A DNA stretch of 16,466 nucleotides from Tritrichomonas foetus (lineage: Eukaryota > Parabasalia > Tritrichomonadida > Tritrichomonadidae), in NCBI GenBank assembly GCA_001839685.1, contig MLAK01000732.1, forward strand, positions 34,160-50,625. The letters are read 5' to 3'. How positions within the stretch are numbered: position 1 is the first letter of the stretch; every line of letters begins with the position of its first letter. Under the pieces are notes generated by a model. The model was not told where the DNA came from. It searched no databases and saw only the letters and a list, made by a program, of their open reading frames with translations. The translations under genes were made by a program, and so were the position numbers. This document shows, one piece after another, positions 1-7,204 of this stretch.

Positions 1-36
1 TATTTCATTCTTTTGTGTTATTTCATTCTTTGGTTT
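1..36. repeat. 18-bp tandem duplication
   Basis: Two adjacent 18-base units (1-18 and 19-36), each starting TATTTCATTCTTT, agree at 16 of 18 positions. They lie just beyond the 3' end of the OB-fold gene. No function is visible; replication slippage is the likely origin. Confidence 0.75.
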
Positions 37-76
37 TAATCAAAATATAAAATAAAAAAATATCTATATCTAACGA

Positions 77-80
77 TTTA
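77..80 (-). terminator. TAAA poly(A) signal overlapping the stop codon
   Basis: Read on the minus strand, the stop codon TAA of the OB-fold gene is followed by A, giving TAAA. In trichomonads the cleavage/polyadenylation signal is known to be UAAA, often including the stop codon. It fits both the gene end and the organism assignment. Confidence 0.55.
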
Positions 81-1772
81 CTCACAGTCTATTATTGTAT
101 TATTTTCGACATCCAATTTCTCATGGAATTTTCGAATCATGCGAACTTCTCTTTCCACATCACCAACAGGTCGAATGCACTGATCCACTCTCCAAACTGT
201 ATCATCACCAAATCCACAGAATTCTTGCTCATTTCCAAGCGATAAAACAAAAATATATTCTTTTCCAATAATTTTGGAAATTAGGCTACCTTTTTTAGTT
301 TCATCGGCTTTTTTCCAATCAACAGGTTTGATACTCCAGAATGGGAATTTTGAGCCATTTCCATAAACAGTAACAGGATCACATGAAGAATCATCAATTT
401 CAAGTTTAAATAGAAATTCTTCTTCAAGATCATCATCGATAATCATTGCTTTACATGTTGAACAATTTTTATATGATACTAAAGTTTGACATGTTTTGTG
501 AACTTTTCTGAGCTCACAATTTACTTTAATTATGGATGCTCGTGCAACAAATGTTGTAAATTCGCTAATTATACTGAGTGATTTTGGAATAACAATATTG
601 GATGCTACAATAGAATGTAATAAAGATGTATTAAATATTGCAGTTTCTGATGTAAACGAGAGAATATTATTTGATAATTCAATTAAACCGAAAATCCAAA
701 CATAATGGTTAGGTCGAATCAGAGAAACTACTCGCATAACTTCATACGGCGAAACCCCATTTTTGATATTAATTCGGACATTTCGATCATCAGAATCGAA
801 GATTGTAATTGATGATGACCATTTCCCAGAATCTTGAACATGTTCGATTTTCAGTACTGTTCCGCGTAATGAACGACATGCTGCTGAATTTCTGAAAAGA
901 AGACCATCTTGACTCAAATGTGATGCATGCTGTGAAATTTGAGAGAGAGGGTCACTTGAATTAACAGTTACTGGTACTCGAAACATGACGCTATTTGGTC
1001 CATAAATTAAAGATTTGATTCCTGGTGTCAACTCACGAACCCACGGCTGATAAAAAACAATAACATCACCGAATCTCAGAAGTAGTTTTAATGGTTTTCT
1101 ATCTTCATCTAAATAAAGCTCAACTTTTTTCTCTCCGTCAGTAAAAATAATGCCGCGCTCGGTTGGAGCCTCAACTCGAAGAAGGAGCGCGTTGGGCGGC
1201 TCTTCTTCAGATAGTTCTCTGAGTGATGTGTTTTGAGTACTCGATATAACAAAATCAATATCTGTTTTCGTTTTTTTCAAGTCAATGACGCACAGCTGGT
1301 TAGGGATTAAATATTCGTTTGAAAATCGAATATTAGCAAAGTGAATTGACCTACCTTCAGCTATGAATGTTTTGAGAAATGGTTCTAGCGCCCCATGAAC
1401 AGCCGCAATAATTAATAAATCATATCCGTCCTGTTGAATGTGAATGATGGCGCTTGAGTTTCCTTCAAATAAACCGATTTCTGTGATTTTTCCATGCAAA
1501 ACTGGCTGGTGCATTGAATCTGGCTTCACATGCTGTCGTGATCGAGATGTTCGAGATTGGTTTAAAACATCTTGCCGTAGTATCGTTCGCGTTATTCCGG
1601 TTGTCCATTTTTCGAAAAGCAGTAAAATTTGTTCTGCCGTCCAATTTGAATCGATTATTGAATCGGAATATGAATCTGCCCTTCCTGTGAGGTAGGAAGA
1701 TATATTTTCGTTTTCCTCATCCATGAAAGATTGAAGGTCAAGCATGTGATGAAACATTGGCCTTCGATTCAT
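78..1772 (-). CDS. RPA1-like multi-OB-fold single-strand-DNA-binding protein
   Basis: The 564-residue protein reads as four consecutive OB-fold-sized beta-rich segments, at about 88-180, 193-268, 300-382 and 412-535. This is the count in RPA70/RPA1. The last segment has a zinc-knuckle-like group, C419, C428, C437 and C440 (C-x8-C-x8-C-x2-C). It is followed by FLFKLEIDDSS and DPVTVYG, which match the strand pattern after the zinc ribbon in the RPA1 C-terminal domain. RPA1 itself uses a tighter first cysteine pair, so the first two ligands are uncertain. The family binds ssDNA in the nucleus during replication, repair or recombination. The divergent sequence could instead be a MEIOB-like meiotic or SHLD2-like repair paralogue. 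The first ATG is used here; no Inr lies just above it, but TCACA occurs at codons 8-10, so Met10 or Met17 may be the true start. Coding is certain; the family is probable. Confidence 0.62.
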   Translation of the reverse strand: MNRRPMFHHMLDLQSFMDEENENISSYLTGRADSYSDSIIDSNWTAEQILLLFEKWTTGITRTILRQDVLNQSRTSRSRQHVKPDSMHQPVLHGKITEIGLFEGNSSAIIHIQQDGYDLLIIAAVHGALEPFLKTFIAEGRSIHFANIRFSNEYLIPNQLCVIDLKKTKTDIDFVISSTQNTSLRELSEEEPPNALLLRVEAPTERGIIFTDGEKKVELYLDEDRKPLKLLLRFGDVIVFYQPWVRELTPGIKSLIYGPNSVMFRVPVTVNSSDPLSQISQHASHLSQDGLLFRNSAACRSLRGTVLKIEHVQDSGKWSSSITIFDSDDRNVRINIKNGVSPYEVMRVVSLIRPNHYVWIFGLIELSNNILSFTSETAIFNTSLLHSIVASNIVIPKSLSIISEFTTFVARASIIKVNCELRKVHKTCQTLVSYKNCSTCKAMIIDDDLEEEFLFKLEIDDSSCDPVTVYGNGSKFPFWSIKPVDWKKADETKKGSLISKIIGKEYIFVLSLGNEQEFCGFGDDTVWRVDQCIRPVGDVEREVRMIRKFHEKLDVENNTIIDCE

Positions 1773-2183
1773 TTTCCAATAATAAGAGCAATTATCTGAC
1801 TTTCACCATAAAAGCGAATAAAGCTTTCAAAATTTGTCCAAAAAGGTGAATTCATTTAAAATCTTGATGGTAAGTGAATGTGGTGACCCATGATCCACTA
1901 CTATAGGTCTCAATATATATTTGTATATTATCTCTCTCTAAAAAAATAAATTAATCTAAATGAATTAGAAATAAAGCGTTAATAAAATAGATCAACTCCT
2001 AATCTTTATGGTGACATGTCACAATCAACTTTTTTGTGTTTCAGAATTTAGATCAGAATTTAGATCAGATCGATAGCTCAAAGGTTAAAAGAGAAAAAGG
2101 AATGAAAAAATGATTGTCCTAAGAATATTTTATCTTTATGCAGAGGATTCTGACATGTCTATTAGGTCAGATATATCTGTCGT
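1773..2183. other. Intergenic region between two minus-strand genes
   Basis: This holds the promoter side of the OB-fold gene and the 3' side of the surface-protein gene. No coding frame of interest was seen. It contains a perfect 12-bp palindrome GTGACATGTCAC at 2011-2022, a 12-bp tandem duplication at 2041-2064, and a second 12-bp palindrome CAGATATATCTG at 2168-2179 just past the upstream gene's stop. A short upstream ATG frame of five codons lies about 45 bases before the OB-fold start. No clear Inr was found. Confidence 0.6.
2041..2064. repeat. 12-bp perfect tandem repeat
   Basis: TCAGAATTTAGA occurs twice in direct succession (2041-2052 and 2053-2064), and a third copy begins (TCAGAT) before diverging. 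It is about 270 bases upstream of the OB-fold gene start. It could be a binding-site duplication or simple slippage; nothing decides between them. Confidence 0.8.
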
Positions 2184-4289
2184 CTATTCATCTAGATCAG
2201 AAATGAAATTGTCGGAATAGTGTTGATTAGAATCTTGATTTTCATTTTCCACAAATGGATTTTCAATGAAATCGCTATTTAATATATTATTACTGACGTA
2301 ATCGTCATCATTCATATCGTTATTAGTTTGAATAATATTTAATGCTCCTTCATCCATTTCTATGGTGACATCACTAAAATTAGAAGCATCTGCCTTTCTC
2401 TTTCGATATAAAAAGAAGAGAATAAGCAAAATTACAATCGCAATAAATGCAATGCCACCAACTGTAATACCTGCTATCAGGCCAATATTATTTTTGTTGG
2501 TTAATTCTTTAGAATCTGTGGAAATATTACTTTCTAATCCCACATGTGAATTAGTGGTATCAATGGAAATAGCATTATCCAATGTGTAATGAATTGGTAA
2601 GGATGGTTGAATGGCTGTTGGCGGATCAACAAGTTTTGATTGAGAATGCGTTTCACCTGGATTTACTTCTTCAATTGTATTTTTGGTCTCGCTATTGGAA
2701 TCTTTCTCTGGTTCTGATTTGAGCAATGTTTCGAATTCACTTTTACTTTCTGTGTTGGTATCTTTGCCTGTTTCTAATTCAGGATAGATAAACACACCTT
2801 CTATAGTAGAGGTTCCTTGATCGTGATGTTTGATTTTGTTGAGAATCTCATCATATGATTTACCTGTAAAGAATTTATAATTTACAAACACTCCATTGGC
2901 TTCACTGGATCTAGGAATATACTGAAATCCAGAAATGCTAATACAATATTTCATATTCACAATAAAATAGAAAGATGAATTCTCTGACATCGAAGCACTA
3001 TGCCATGTTGTCCCGCTGTTATTATCAAGAATATTTTGTGCTGGTCCTTCATTTCCAGTTTGAGATAGTTCACTATTAGAAATCACAGTCCAATCACTTC
3101 GATCTGATATTTTTTCTAAACCATAAAGACCATTTTTATGCTTGACGTATAAATTAAATTCTGCACATGATGCAAATCCATTATTACCTTTTGACCGTAA
3201 TCCAACAAATGAACATTCTATATCATTGTCAAGTCTTACATATTGTGTTTCATGAACATGATTGGAAGTATTTGATGTGGTATCTGCATATTTGAATTGA
3301 CCTTCTTTTGCGAAAGAGTTACTCTTAAATTTATCCATTATTTCGTCTTTTGAAAAACCAGTGAAAAATTGATAATCTTTGAATAGGCCATTGGCACCAA
3401 CAGGTCTCGGCTGATATTCAAAACCACTAATTGTAGCCTTATATTTCAAATTAATGATAAAATAATGGTAATTTCCTTCAGTTGATAGAAAGCTATGCCA
3501 AAATGTGTTATTATTACCATCTATTAAGTATTCAACTGGTCCTTCGTGACCATTATTAACGAGTTCACTGCTTTCAGTCAGTTCCCAATTGCTTCGATCT
3601 GCAATCTTTTCCAGACCAACAAAACTATTGATTGGTTTGACATATATTAAAAATTCGGCGCATGATCCAAAGCCGCCTGTTCCAGATGAAGACAAGCCAA
3701 CAAAAGAAGTTTCAACCTCGTCAGCCAATCTGACATAATGTGTTTCTCGAGAATGATCACCTTCATCATTCGTATATGAGAAACGTCCTTCGTTGGTTGA
3801 AGTTCCATTATTTGTTATTTTGTTCCTTACATCCTCGATTGAAGAACCAATGAAAAATTTATAATCTTTGAATAATCCATTTGCCCCTGATGGTCGTGGA
3901 ACATATGCAAATCCACCAATCTTCATTGCGTATTTCAGATTGATGATAAAATAGTAAGATCCTGTTTGATTTTTATCCGAATGCCAAAATGTGTTATTTT
4001 TATCATCTAATAAGTACTTGGCTGGTCCTTCGTGGTTATTATCAGCGATTTCACTACTTCCTAGAACACTCCAGTAGCTTTGGTCAGGAAATTTAACAAG
4101 GCCATCAAGAACACTTGGATCTTGAGATGTTTTGGCTTGATCAGTAGTTAAAAGTCGATTTTGGGTTGATGATTGTTCAACATGGGGGGAATTTGGAATA
4201 ATTTCATTTGTAAAAACTGCTCTATGAAGGTTCTCTGAAGGCGGAGAAATCGAGAACGAATTAAGGAAAAGGAAATAAATGACAATCAT
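2184..4289 (-). CDS. Type I surface protein with three discoidin (F5/8C)-like domains
   Basis: This 701-residue protein starts with a short hydrophobic signal peptide (about residues 2-14). Three homologous domains follow, at about 70-224, 228-388 and 389-506. Each has an N/D-N-x-x-x-T-x-W-H-S block, a Y-F-I-(I/V)-N strand and G-F-x-Y-x-P-R, as in F5/8 type C (discoidin, galactose-binding-like) domains. The third lacks the last strands (the SCAEF block) and runs into a Glu/Ser/Thr-rich stalk (507-600). A transmembrane helix spans about 602-627, with glycines at 603, 607, 611 and 612, followed by YRKRK and a 70-residue acidic tail with NPF at 677-679. F5/8C domains bind glycans or lipid headgroups, so a host- or bacteria-adhesion role is inferred. 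NPF commonly binds EH-domain endocytic proteins. A double Inr lies a few bases above the start. It is one of many possible trichomonad surface families; the exact family was not recognised. Confidence 0.8.
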   Translation of the reverse strand: MIVIYFLFLNSFSISPPSENLHRAVFTNEIIPNSPHVEQSSTQNRLLTTDQAKTSQDPSVLDGLVKFPDQSYWSVLGSSEIADNNHEGPAKYLLDDKNNTFWHSDKNQTGSYYFIINLKYAMKIGGFAYVPRPSGANGLFKDYKFFIGSSIEDVRNKITNNGTSTNEGRFSYTNDEGDHSRETHYVRLADEVETSFVGLSSSGTGGFGSCAEFLIYVKPINSFVGLEKIADRSNWELTESSELVNNGHEGPVEYLIDGNNNTFWHSFLSTEGNYHYFIINLKYKATISGFEYQPRPVGANGLFKDYQFFTGFSKDEIMDKFKSNSFAKEGQFKYADTTSNTSNHVHETQYVRLDNDIECSFVGLRSKGNNGFASCAEFNLYVKHKNGLYGLEKISDRSDWTVISNSELSQTGNEGPAQNILDNNSGTTWHSASMSENSSFYFIVNMKYCISISGFQYIPRSSEANGVFVNYKFFTGKSYDEILNKIKHHDQGTSTIEGVFIYPELETGKDTNTESKSEFETLLKSEPEKDSNSETKNTIEEVNPGETHSQSKLVDPPTAIQPSLPIHYTLDNAISIDTTNSHVGLESNISTDSKELTNKNNIGLIAGITVGGIAFIAIVILLILFFLYRKRKADASNFSDVTIEMDEGALNIIQTNNDMNDDDYVSNNILNSDFIENPFVENENQDSNQHYSDNFISDLDE

Positions 4290-4293
4290 AAAT

Positions 4294-4303
4294 AATGAAG
4301 TGA
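4294..4303 (-). promoter_or_regulatory. Doubled Inr (TCACTTCATT) of the surface-protein gene
   Basis: On the minus strand, TCACT and TCATT lie back to back, ending 4 bases before the ATG. Both fit the trichomonad initiator TCA+1(C/T)(T/A), which normally lies within about 20 bases of the start. The predicted 5' leader is only about 7-12 bases. This supports the chosen start codon. Confidence 0.7.
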
Positions 4304-4620
4304 TTATGATATTGCATAACAGTCAATTCTTAGAATTTTGGAAAAACTGCAGAAATAATTTGAATTGTTTCAATAGATTCAATTTTAACGAAATTCATCA
4401 TAATAATGTATAGAATTATGAACTTTTTTTCAGAGAATGAATGAATATTTTGAATCAATTTTTATTATTTCAAGATAAGCAGTAGAGTTTCGCGTATAAA
4501 GATCTATAATTCTTCGAAAATAAGAAAATAAGAATTTTCCCTAACCTTAAGGCACACCTATTGAATAAAGAGTTTATTAGTAGTTATTCAAAAAGAAAAA
4601 ATTGAATTGTGCAAAAATCG
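4304..4620. other. Intergenic DNA upstream of the surface-protein gene
   Basis: AT-rich sequence with no sustained reading frame and no recognisable gene remains. It presumably includes upstream control sequence of the surface-protein gene, but no motif other than the Inr stands out. Confidence 0.5.
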
Positions 4621-4632
4621 CTAATTGAATAG
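4621..4632 (+). repeat. Left flanking direct repeat (candidate target-site duplication)
   Basis: CTAATTGAATAG lies immediately outside the left inverted repeat and recurs exactly at 5725-5736 outside the right one. Because the repeat begins CT and ends AG, the boundary is ambiguous: the duplication is 8, 10 or 12 bases, depending on how many bases belong to the inverted repeat. Confidence 0.65.
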
Positions 4633-4651
4633 ATGTATACAAACTAACTAG
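4633..4651 (+). repeat. Left terminal inverted repeat
   Basis: ATGTATACAAACTAACTAG. Its reverse complement matches 5706-5724 at 17 of 19 positions, with the outer 12 bases perfect. Confidence 0.65.
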
Positions 4652-5008
4652 CTCTAGATGTAGAAGACTATTGAGAGATCTAAATGAATAATTGTTGATA
4701 TTATTGTCATCTAAATATTATTTAATTGTAATCCTATTAATAATATATAAATATTATAATTTAAAAATCAAGATACAGAGAAAACCAAATCCAAAAAAAA
4801 ATTGTGAGAAAAAAATAAACCCCACAGAAATTTCTGAGAATTATTGAGATAAAAAGTGATTTTATAGCATTAATATCTTGATTATTTATTATCATAAATC
4901 GTGCTTTTTATTATCATATGACCCTCCATCGAAAATTATAATGTTTTCCAAAATACAAAAATGAAGTATAAAAAAAATATTAATAATTTTGCTATAAATA
5001 AAAAAAAT

Positions 5009-5682
5009 TTAGGCATCAATGAGAAGATTACGAATGTTTTGCCATCTAAATGGCGAGTCATCAGAAAATTCACTTGGCATCAAGTCTGGAAAAAAACATA
5101 TTGGATTCCATTTTTCTTGATTTGGTCTTTCAATCGTTGTATCTGTATCCCTGCTTGAGAATGTGCTGTTGAGGACTGCCAGTCTATTTTCTTCATATAC
5201 TAAAATTTTATGACAGAAAAGATTTCAATACATTCTTATTTGTCAAATGGAAATTGAATTAATTCAACATCACTGAGTTAAAACTATCGAAATTTTCGCG
5301 ATTTTTAATTAAAAATCGATAGAAGAAGTGTAAATAGAATTATGGGAAGCAGTGTTATAATCTTTATGATTCTTGGAAAAAAAGCTTCTCACAATTTTTT
5401 TTTAGGCTTTCTCCAAAATCGCTCTTTTTTCGGTTTAATTGTTGCAAAATTTCAAAACTATGAATAAATATGGCTCATAACTATAAAATATAGATTTAAC
5501 AATTGACTGAAAGCTGTTCACCCGAAAACTGAAACAATAGCTTCTTCAGAATCATTTTCGAAATATTTTTGAATTCGACCATTTGCGAAGTTTGCGATAA
5601 GGGAAATTTTCGTCATTCTTTTAGCTATTTGGGTTTTGATTTTTGACTGATGGTATTAAGTAATACTGATGATAAGGATCAT
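5009..5682 (-). pseudogene. Decayed gene for a secreted or membrane protein, inside the inverted-repeat element
   Basis: No intact frame remains, but the start, end and several blocks of a gene are visible. A good Inr (TCACT, 5686-5690) lies 3 bases before ATG 5682, which opens with a signal-peptide-like MILIISIT. A stop at codon 9 is followed in the same frame by YHQSKIKTQ and then MTKISLIANFANGRIQKYF, up to a TGA at 5518-5520. Other frames then give a QQLNRKKSDFGESLKKN block and a hydrophobic stretch, ITLLPIILFTLLLSIFN, that could be a membrane helix. The last 71 codons (5009-5224) are open, contain WNPICFFPDLMPSEFSDD and end in RWQNIRNLLIDA. The stop is followed by A (TAAA), as at a true trichomonad gene end. 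The protein family is not recognised. The lesions are at least two stops and about three frame changes. A fast-evolving live gene is excluded by the broken frame. Confidence 0.55.
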
Positions 5683-5685
5683 TTT

Positions 5686-5690
5686 AGTGA
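5686..5690 (-). promoter_or_regulatory. Inr (TCACT) of the relic gene in the element
   Basis: TCACT on the minus strand fits TCA+1(C/T)(T/A) and lies 3 bases from the relic's ATG. Its survival next to a signal-peptide-like start is the main reason to place the relic's beginning here. Confidence 0.5.
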
Positions 5691-5705
5691 TTTCGTACGT
5701 TAAGA

Positions 5706-5724
5706 CTATTTGGTTTGTATACAT
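5706..5724 (-). repeat. Right terminal inverted repeat
   Basis: CTATTTGGTTTGTATACAT, the inverted partner of 4633-4651, with two mismatches, both in its inner part. Confidence 0.65.
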
Positions 5725-5736
5725 CTAATTGAATAG
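5725..5736 (+). repeat. Right flanking direct repeat (candidate target-site duplication)
   Basis: An exact second copy of CTAATTGAATAG, immediately outside the right inverted repeat. Confidence 0.65.
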
Positions 5737-6795
5737 GCAAAAAATAAATCAACAAGATCAGTCATGAGTAAATTTAATGAACCGCATTAAATTTTTTGAA
5801 ATTTGAGAACTTTGCAAAAAGTTGAGTTAGAAATATGAAATCATTAGAAAATAGAACGAAACGAGTTGGAATACTTTGAATTAATACAACATTAAGAATT
5901 GTTTCTATGCTAGTGAACTTTTTCTAATAGTTTTTCAAAGAAGTCTCAATTTATCAATCATTATCAGGGATACTCTGAATTAACATTCATTACATAAAGG
6001 CGCAAGCAAAACATTTGGGGTCTGTAGCTAAATTATGCAAATATAATTTAATATAACTAATTGATATTAAAGATATAAATTATAATTTATTAAGGGTATT
6101 ATGTTAGCATGATAAGATATAATAAAAATATCAATATGATGAAAATCTGAAGATAAATTATTTTTATTTCAAAAATTGAGAACAAAATTTAAAACCAAAT
6201 GTTAGTCAGAATGACTTTAATGTTCTACATTGGTAATCCATAATAGTTTCTGAATATTTTCGCTTCTCCTCAAATATAATAACTATAACTATATTGTTAT
6301 TTCTAAAAATGGTATTCTTTTCGTGATTAAACCAATTACATTGATTTGAATGAAAACTCAAACTCCAGTTCTTCATTATCGCCTTTTTACAGAAATTGAA
6401 ATATCTTTTCACAATTAATTCAATATTTTAAATGAAAATTAAAAAGAAAAATGAAATATTGCAATTTTCTCGAAAACTTCCAATTCAAAAATCTTTTTCT
6501 GATGGTGACAATACAGTGTAAAATTACACTGTAAATACTATCAATATAATATTTTTAAAAACTTCATTCCAATTGAGAATGTGAAAGACCCCACGATGGG
6601 CAACAAAAAGTGTCAGAAGTTCACTCTGAAAGTTTTTTAACTATTTTGAGAAAACTTGAAGTCTTATTTCAGGTTTTTGATGATAATTAAAATATACAGG
6701 CTAATCAGAACAAATCTGCTGTATGATTTCGCAATTACCACTTGAGGATCAAATTTGGTAATTTATATTGATTCGCGAATATTTTCGAAACTACA
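5737..6795. other. Gene-free AT-rich stretch
   Basis: No gene I would defend. A minus-strand frame at 6206-6412 starts with ATG but has no Inr and no recognisable content. A plus-strand frame of 36 codons at about 6577-6687 could be an upstream piece of the decayed ankyrin gene that follows, but carries no diagnostic motif. A perfect hairpin at 6512-6533 is listed separately. Confidence 0.5.
6512..6533. repeat. Perfect 10-bp inverted repeat with 2-bp centre
   Basis: TACAGTGTAA and TTACACTGTA flank AA, so the 22 bases could form a tight hairpin or cruciform. It stands in gene-free DNA, not at a gene end. It could be two abutting transposon ends, a protein site or chance; no partner copies were seen elsewhere in the window. 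Confidence 0.75.
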
Positions 6796-6813
6796 TAATA
6801 ATAATAATAATAA
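6796..6813 (+). repeat. (TAA)6 microsatellite
   Basis: Six perfect TAA units, just before the decayed ankyrin segment. Confidence 0.9.
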
Positions 6814-6825
6814 TGGGTATCACTA

Positions 6826-7204
6826 AAGAATATAGGGGTTCGAACGTTTAGCTATCTGCTTGTAAACCTTTATAACAATCATTTTGGACAAAATATTTTC
6901 AATACCTGTGAAAATGTAACCACCTTTTTGGCATTGACAGCCAACTACATATTTCAATGAATTATACATAATTTGAATGGTGATGCTTTCAATAAAGGGT
7001 TGAACTTTTTTAATGGTGTTGTCTAACCGCCAAAAAAAAGTGCGTTTAAAATCTTTATTATCAAAATAACGGAGAAGACTTCAGCGCTGATCTTTTGCAG
7101 AATAACTCAGTATGAACCAAACTTTTATATATTTCTTTACGGAGCCGATCCAAATTTTACAGCTGAAAATTAAATTTTCTACATTTCCTCAAATCGATAT
7201 ATCT
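6826..7204 (+). pseudogene. Decayed ankyrin-repeat gene fragment
   Basis: One plus-strand frame from 6826 runs 115 codons with two internal stops (TGA at codon 45, TAA at codon 67) and keeps ankyrin features in register. ENVTTFLALTA (6910-6942) matches the ankyrin start ENGxTPLHLAA. TSALIFC begins at 7078. FLYGADPNFTAEN (7132-7170) matches the ankyrin end LLxxGADVNxxxxN. The threonine of TSALIF and the glycine of GADPN are 21 residues apart, exactly the spacing in the 33-residue consensus. After a one-base shift near 7171, the text continues KFSTFPQI, the expected start of a next repeat. Ankyrin-repeat genes form a very large family in trichomonads. The start and the rest of the gene were not found, so this is a fragment. 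Confidence 0.6.

Larger units (their letters stand above)
4633..5724 (-). mobile_element. 1.09 kb inverted-repeat element, probably a degenerate DNA transposon
   Basis: The 1,092-base interval is bounded by 19-bp inverted repeats (17/19 matching) and by an exact 12-bp direct repeat just outside them. That is the signature of a cut-and-paste DNA transposon and its target duplication. The duplication length (8-12, depending on where the boundary is drawn) would suit MULE-like (9-11) or hAT/Merlin-like (8) elements; the termini do not match a family I can name. Inside lies one broken minus-strand gene (5009-5682), whose start is about 40 bases from the right inverted repeat. The left 370 bases hold no frame. 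No transposase motif such as a DDE signature was recognised, so it is either a dead autonomous element or a non-autonomous one that captured a gene. Confidence 0.55.

Noticed and set aside
4961..5158. Plus-strand 65-codon frame beginning MKYKKNINN
   Set aside because: It is antisense to the open C-terminal part of the minus-strand relic (5009-5224), which has better protein text and a TAAA stop; the plus frame has no Inr and a Trp/Ile/Lys-rich antisense-like composition.
6206..6412. Minus-strand 68-codon ATG frame
   Set aside because: No Inr near the start, no recognisable motif, and the length is reachable by chance in a long gene-free stretch. Could be another relic, but nothing supports it.
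6833..6855. GGTTCGAAC resembling a tRNA T-loop
   Set aside because: The flanking bases do not form a T stem and there is no acceptor or anticodon arm around it.
6823..7080. Minus-strand stop-free run of 85 codons (includes YVVGCQCQKGGYIFTG)
   Set aside because: Striking length, but it is antisense to the ankyrin relic, whose plus-strand motifs are in register; no family or start context on the minus strand.
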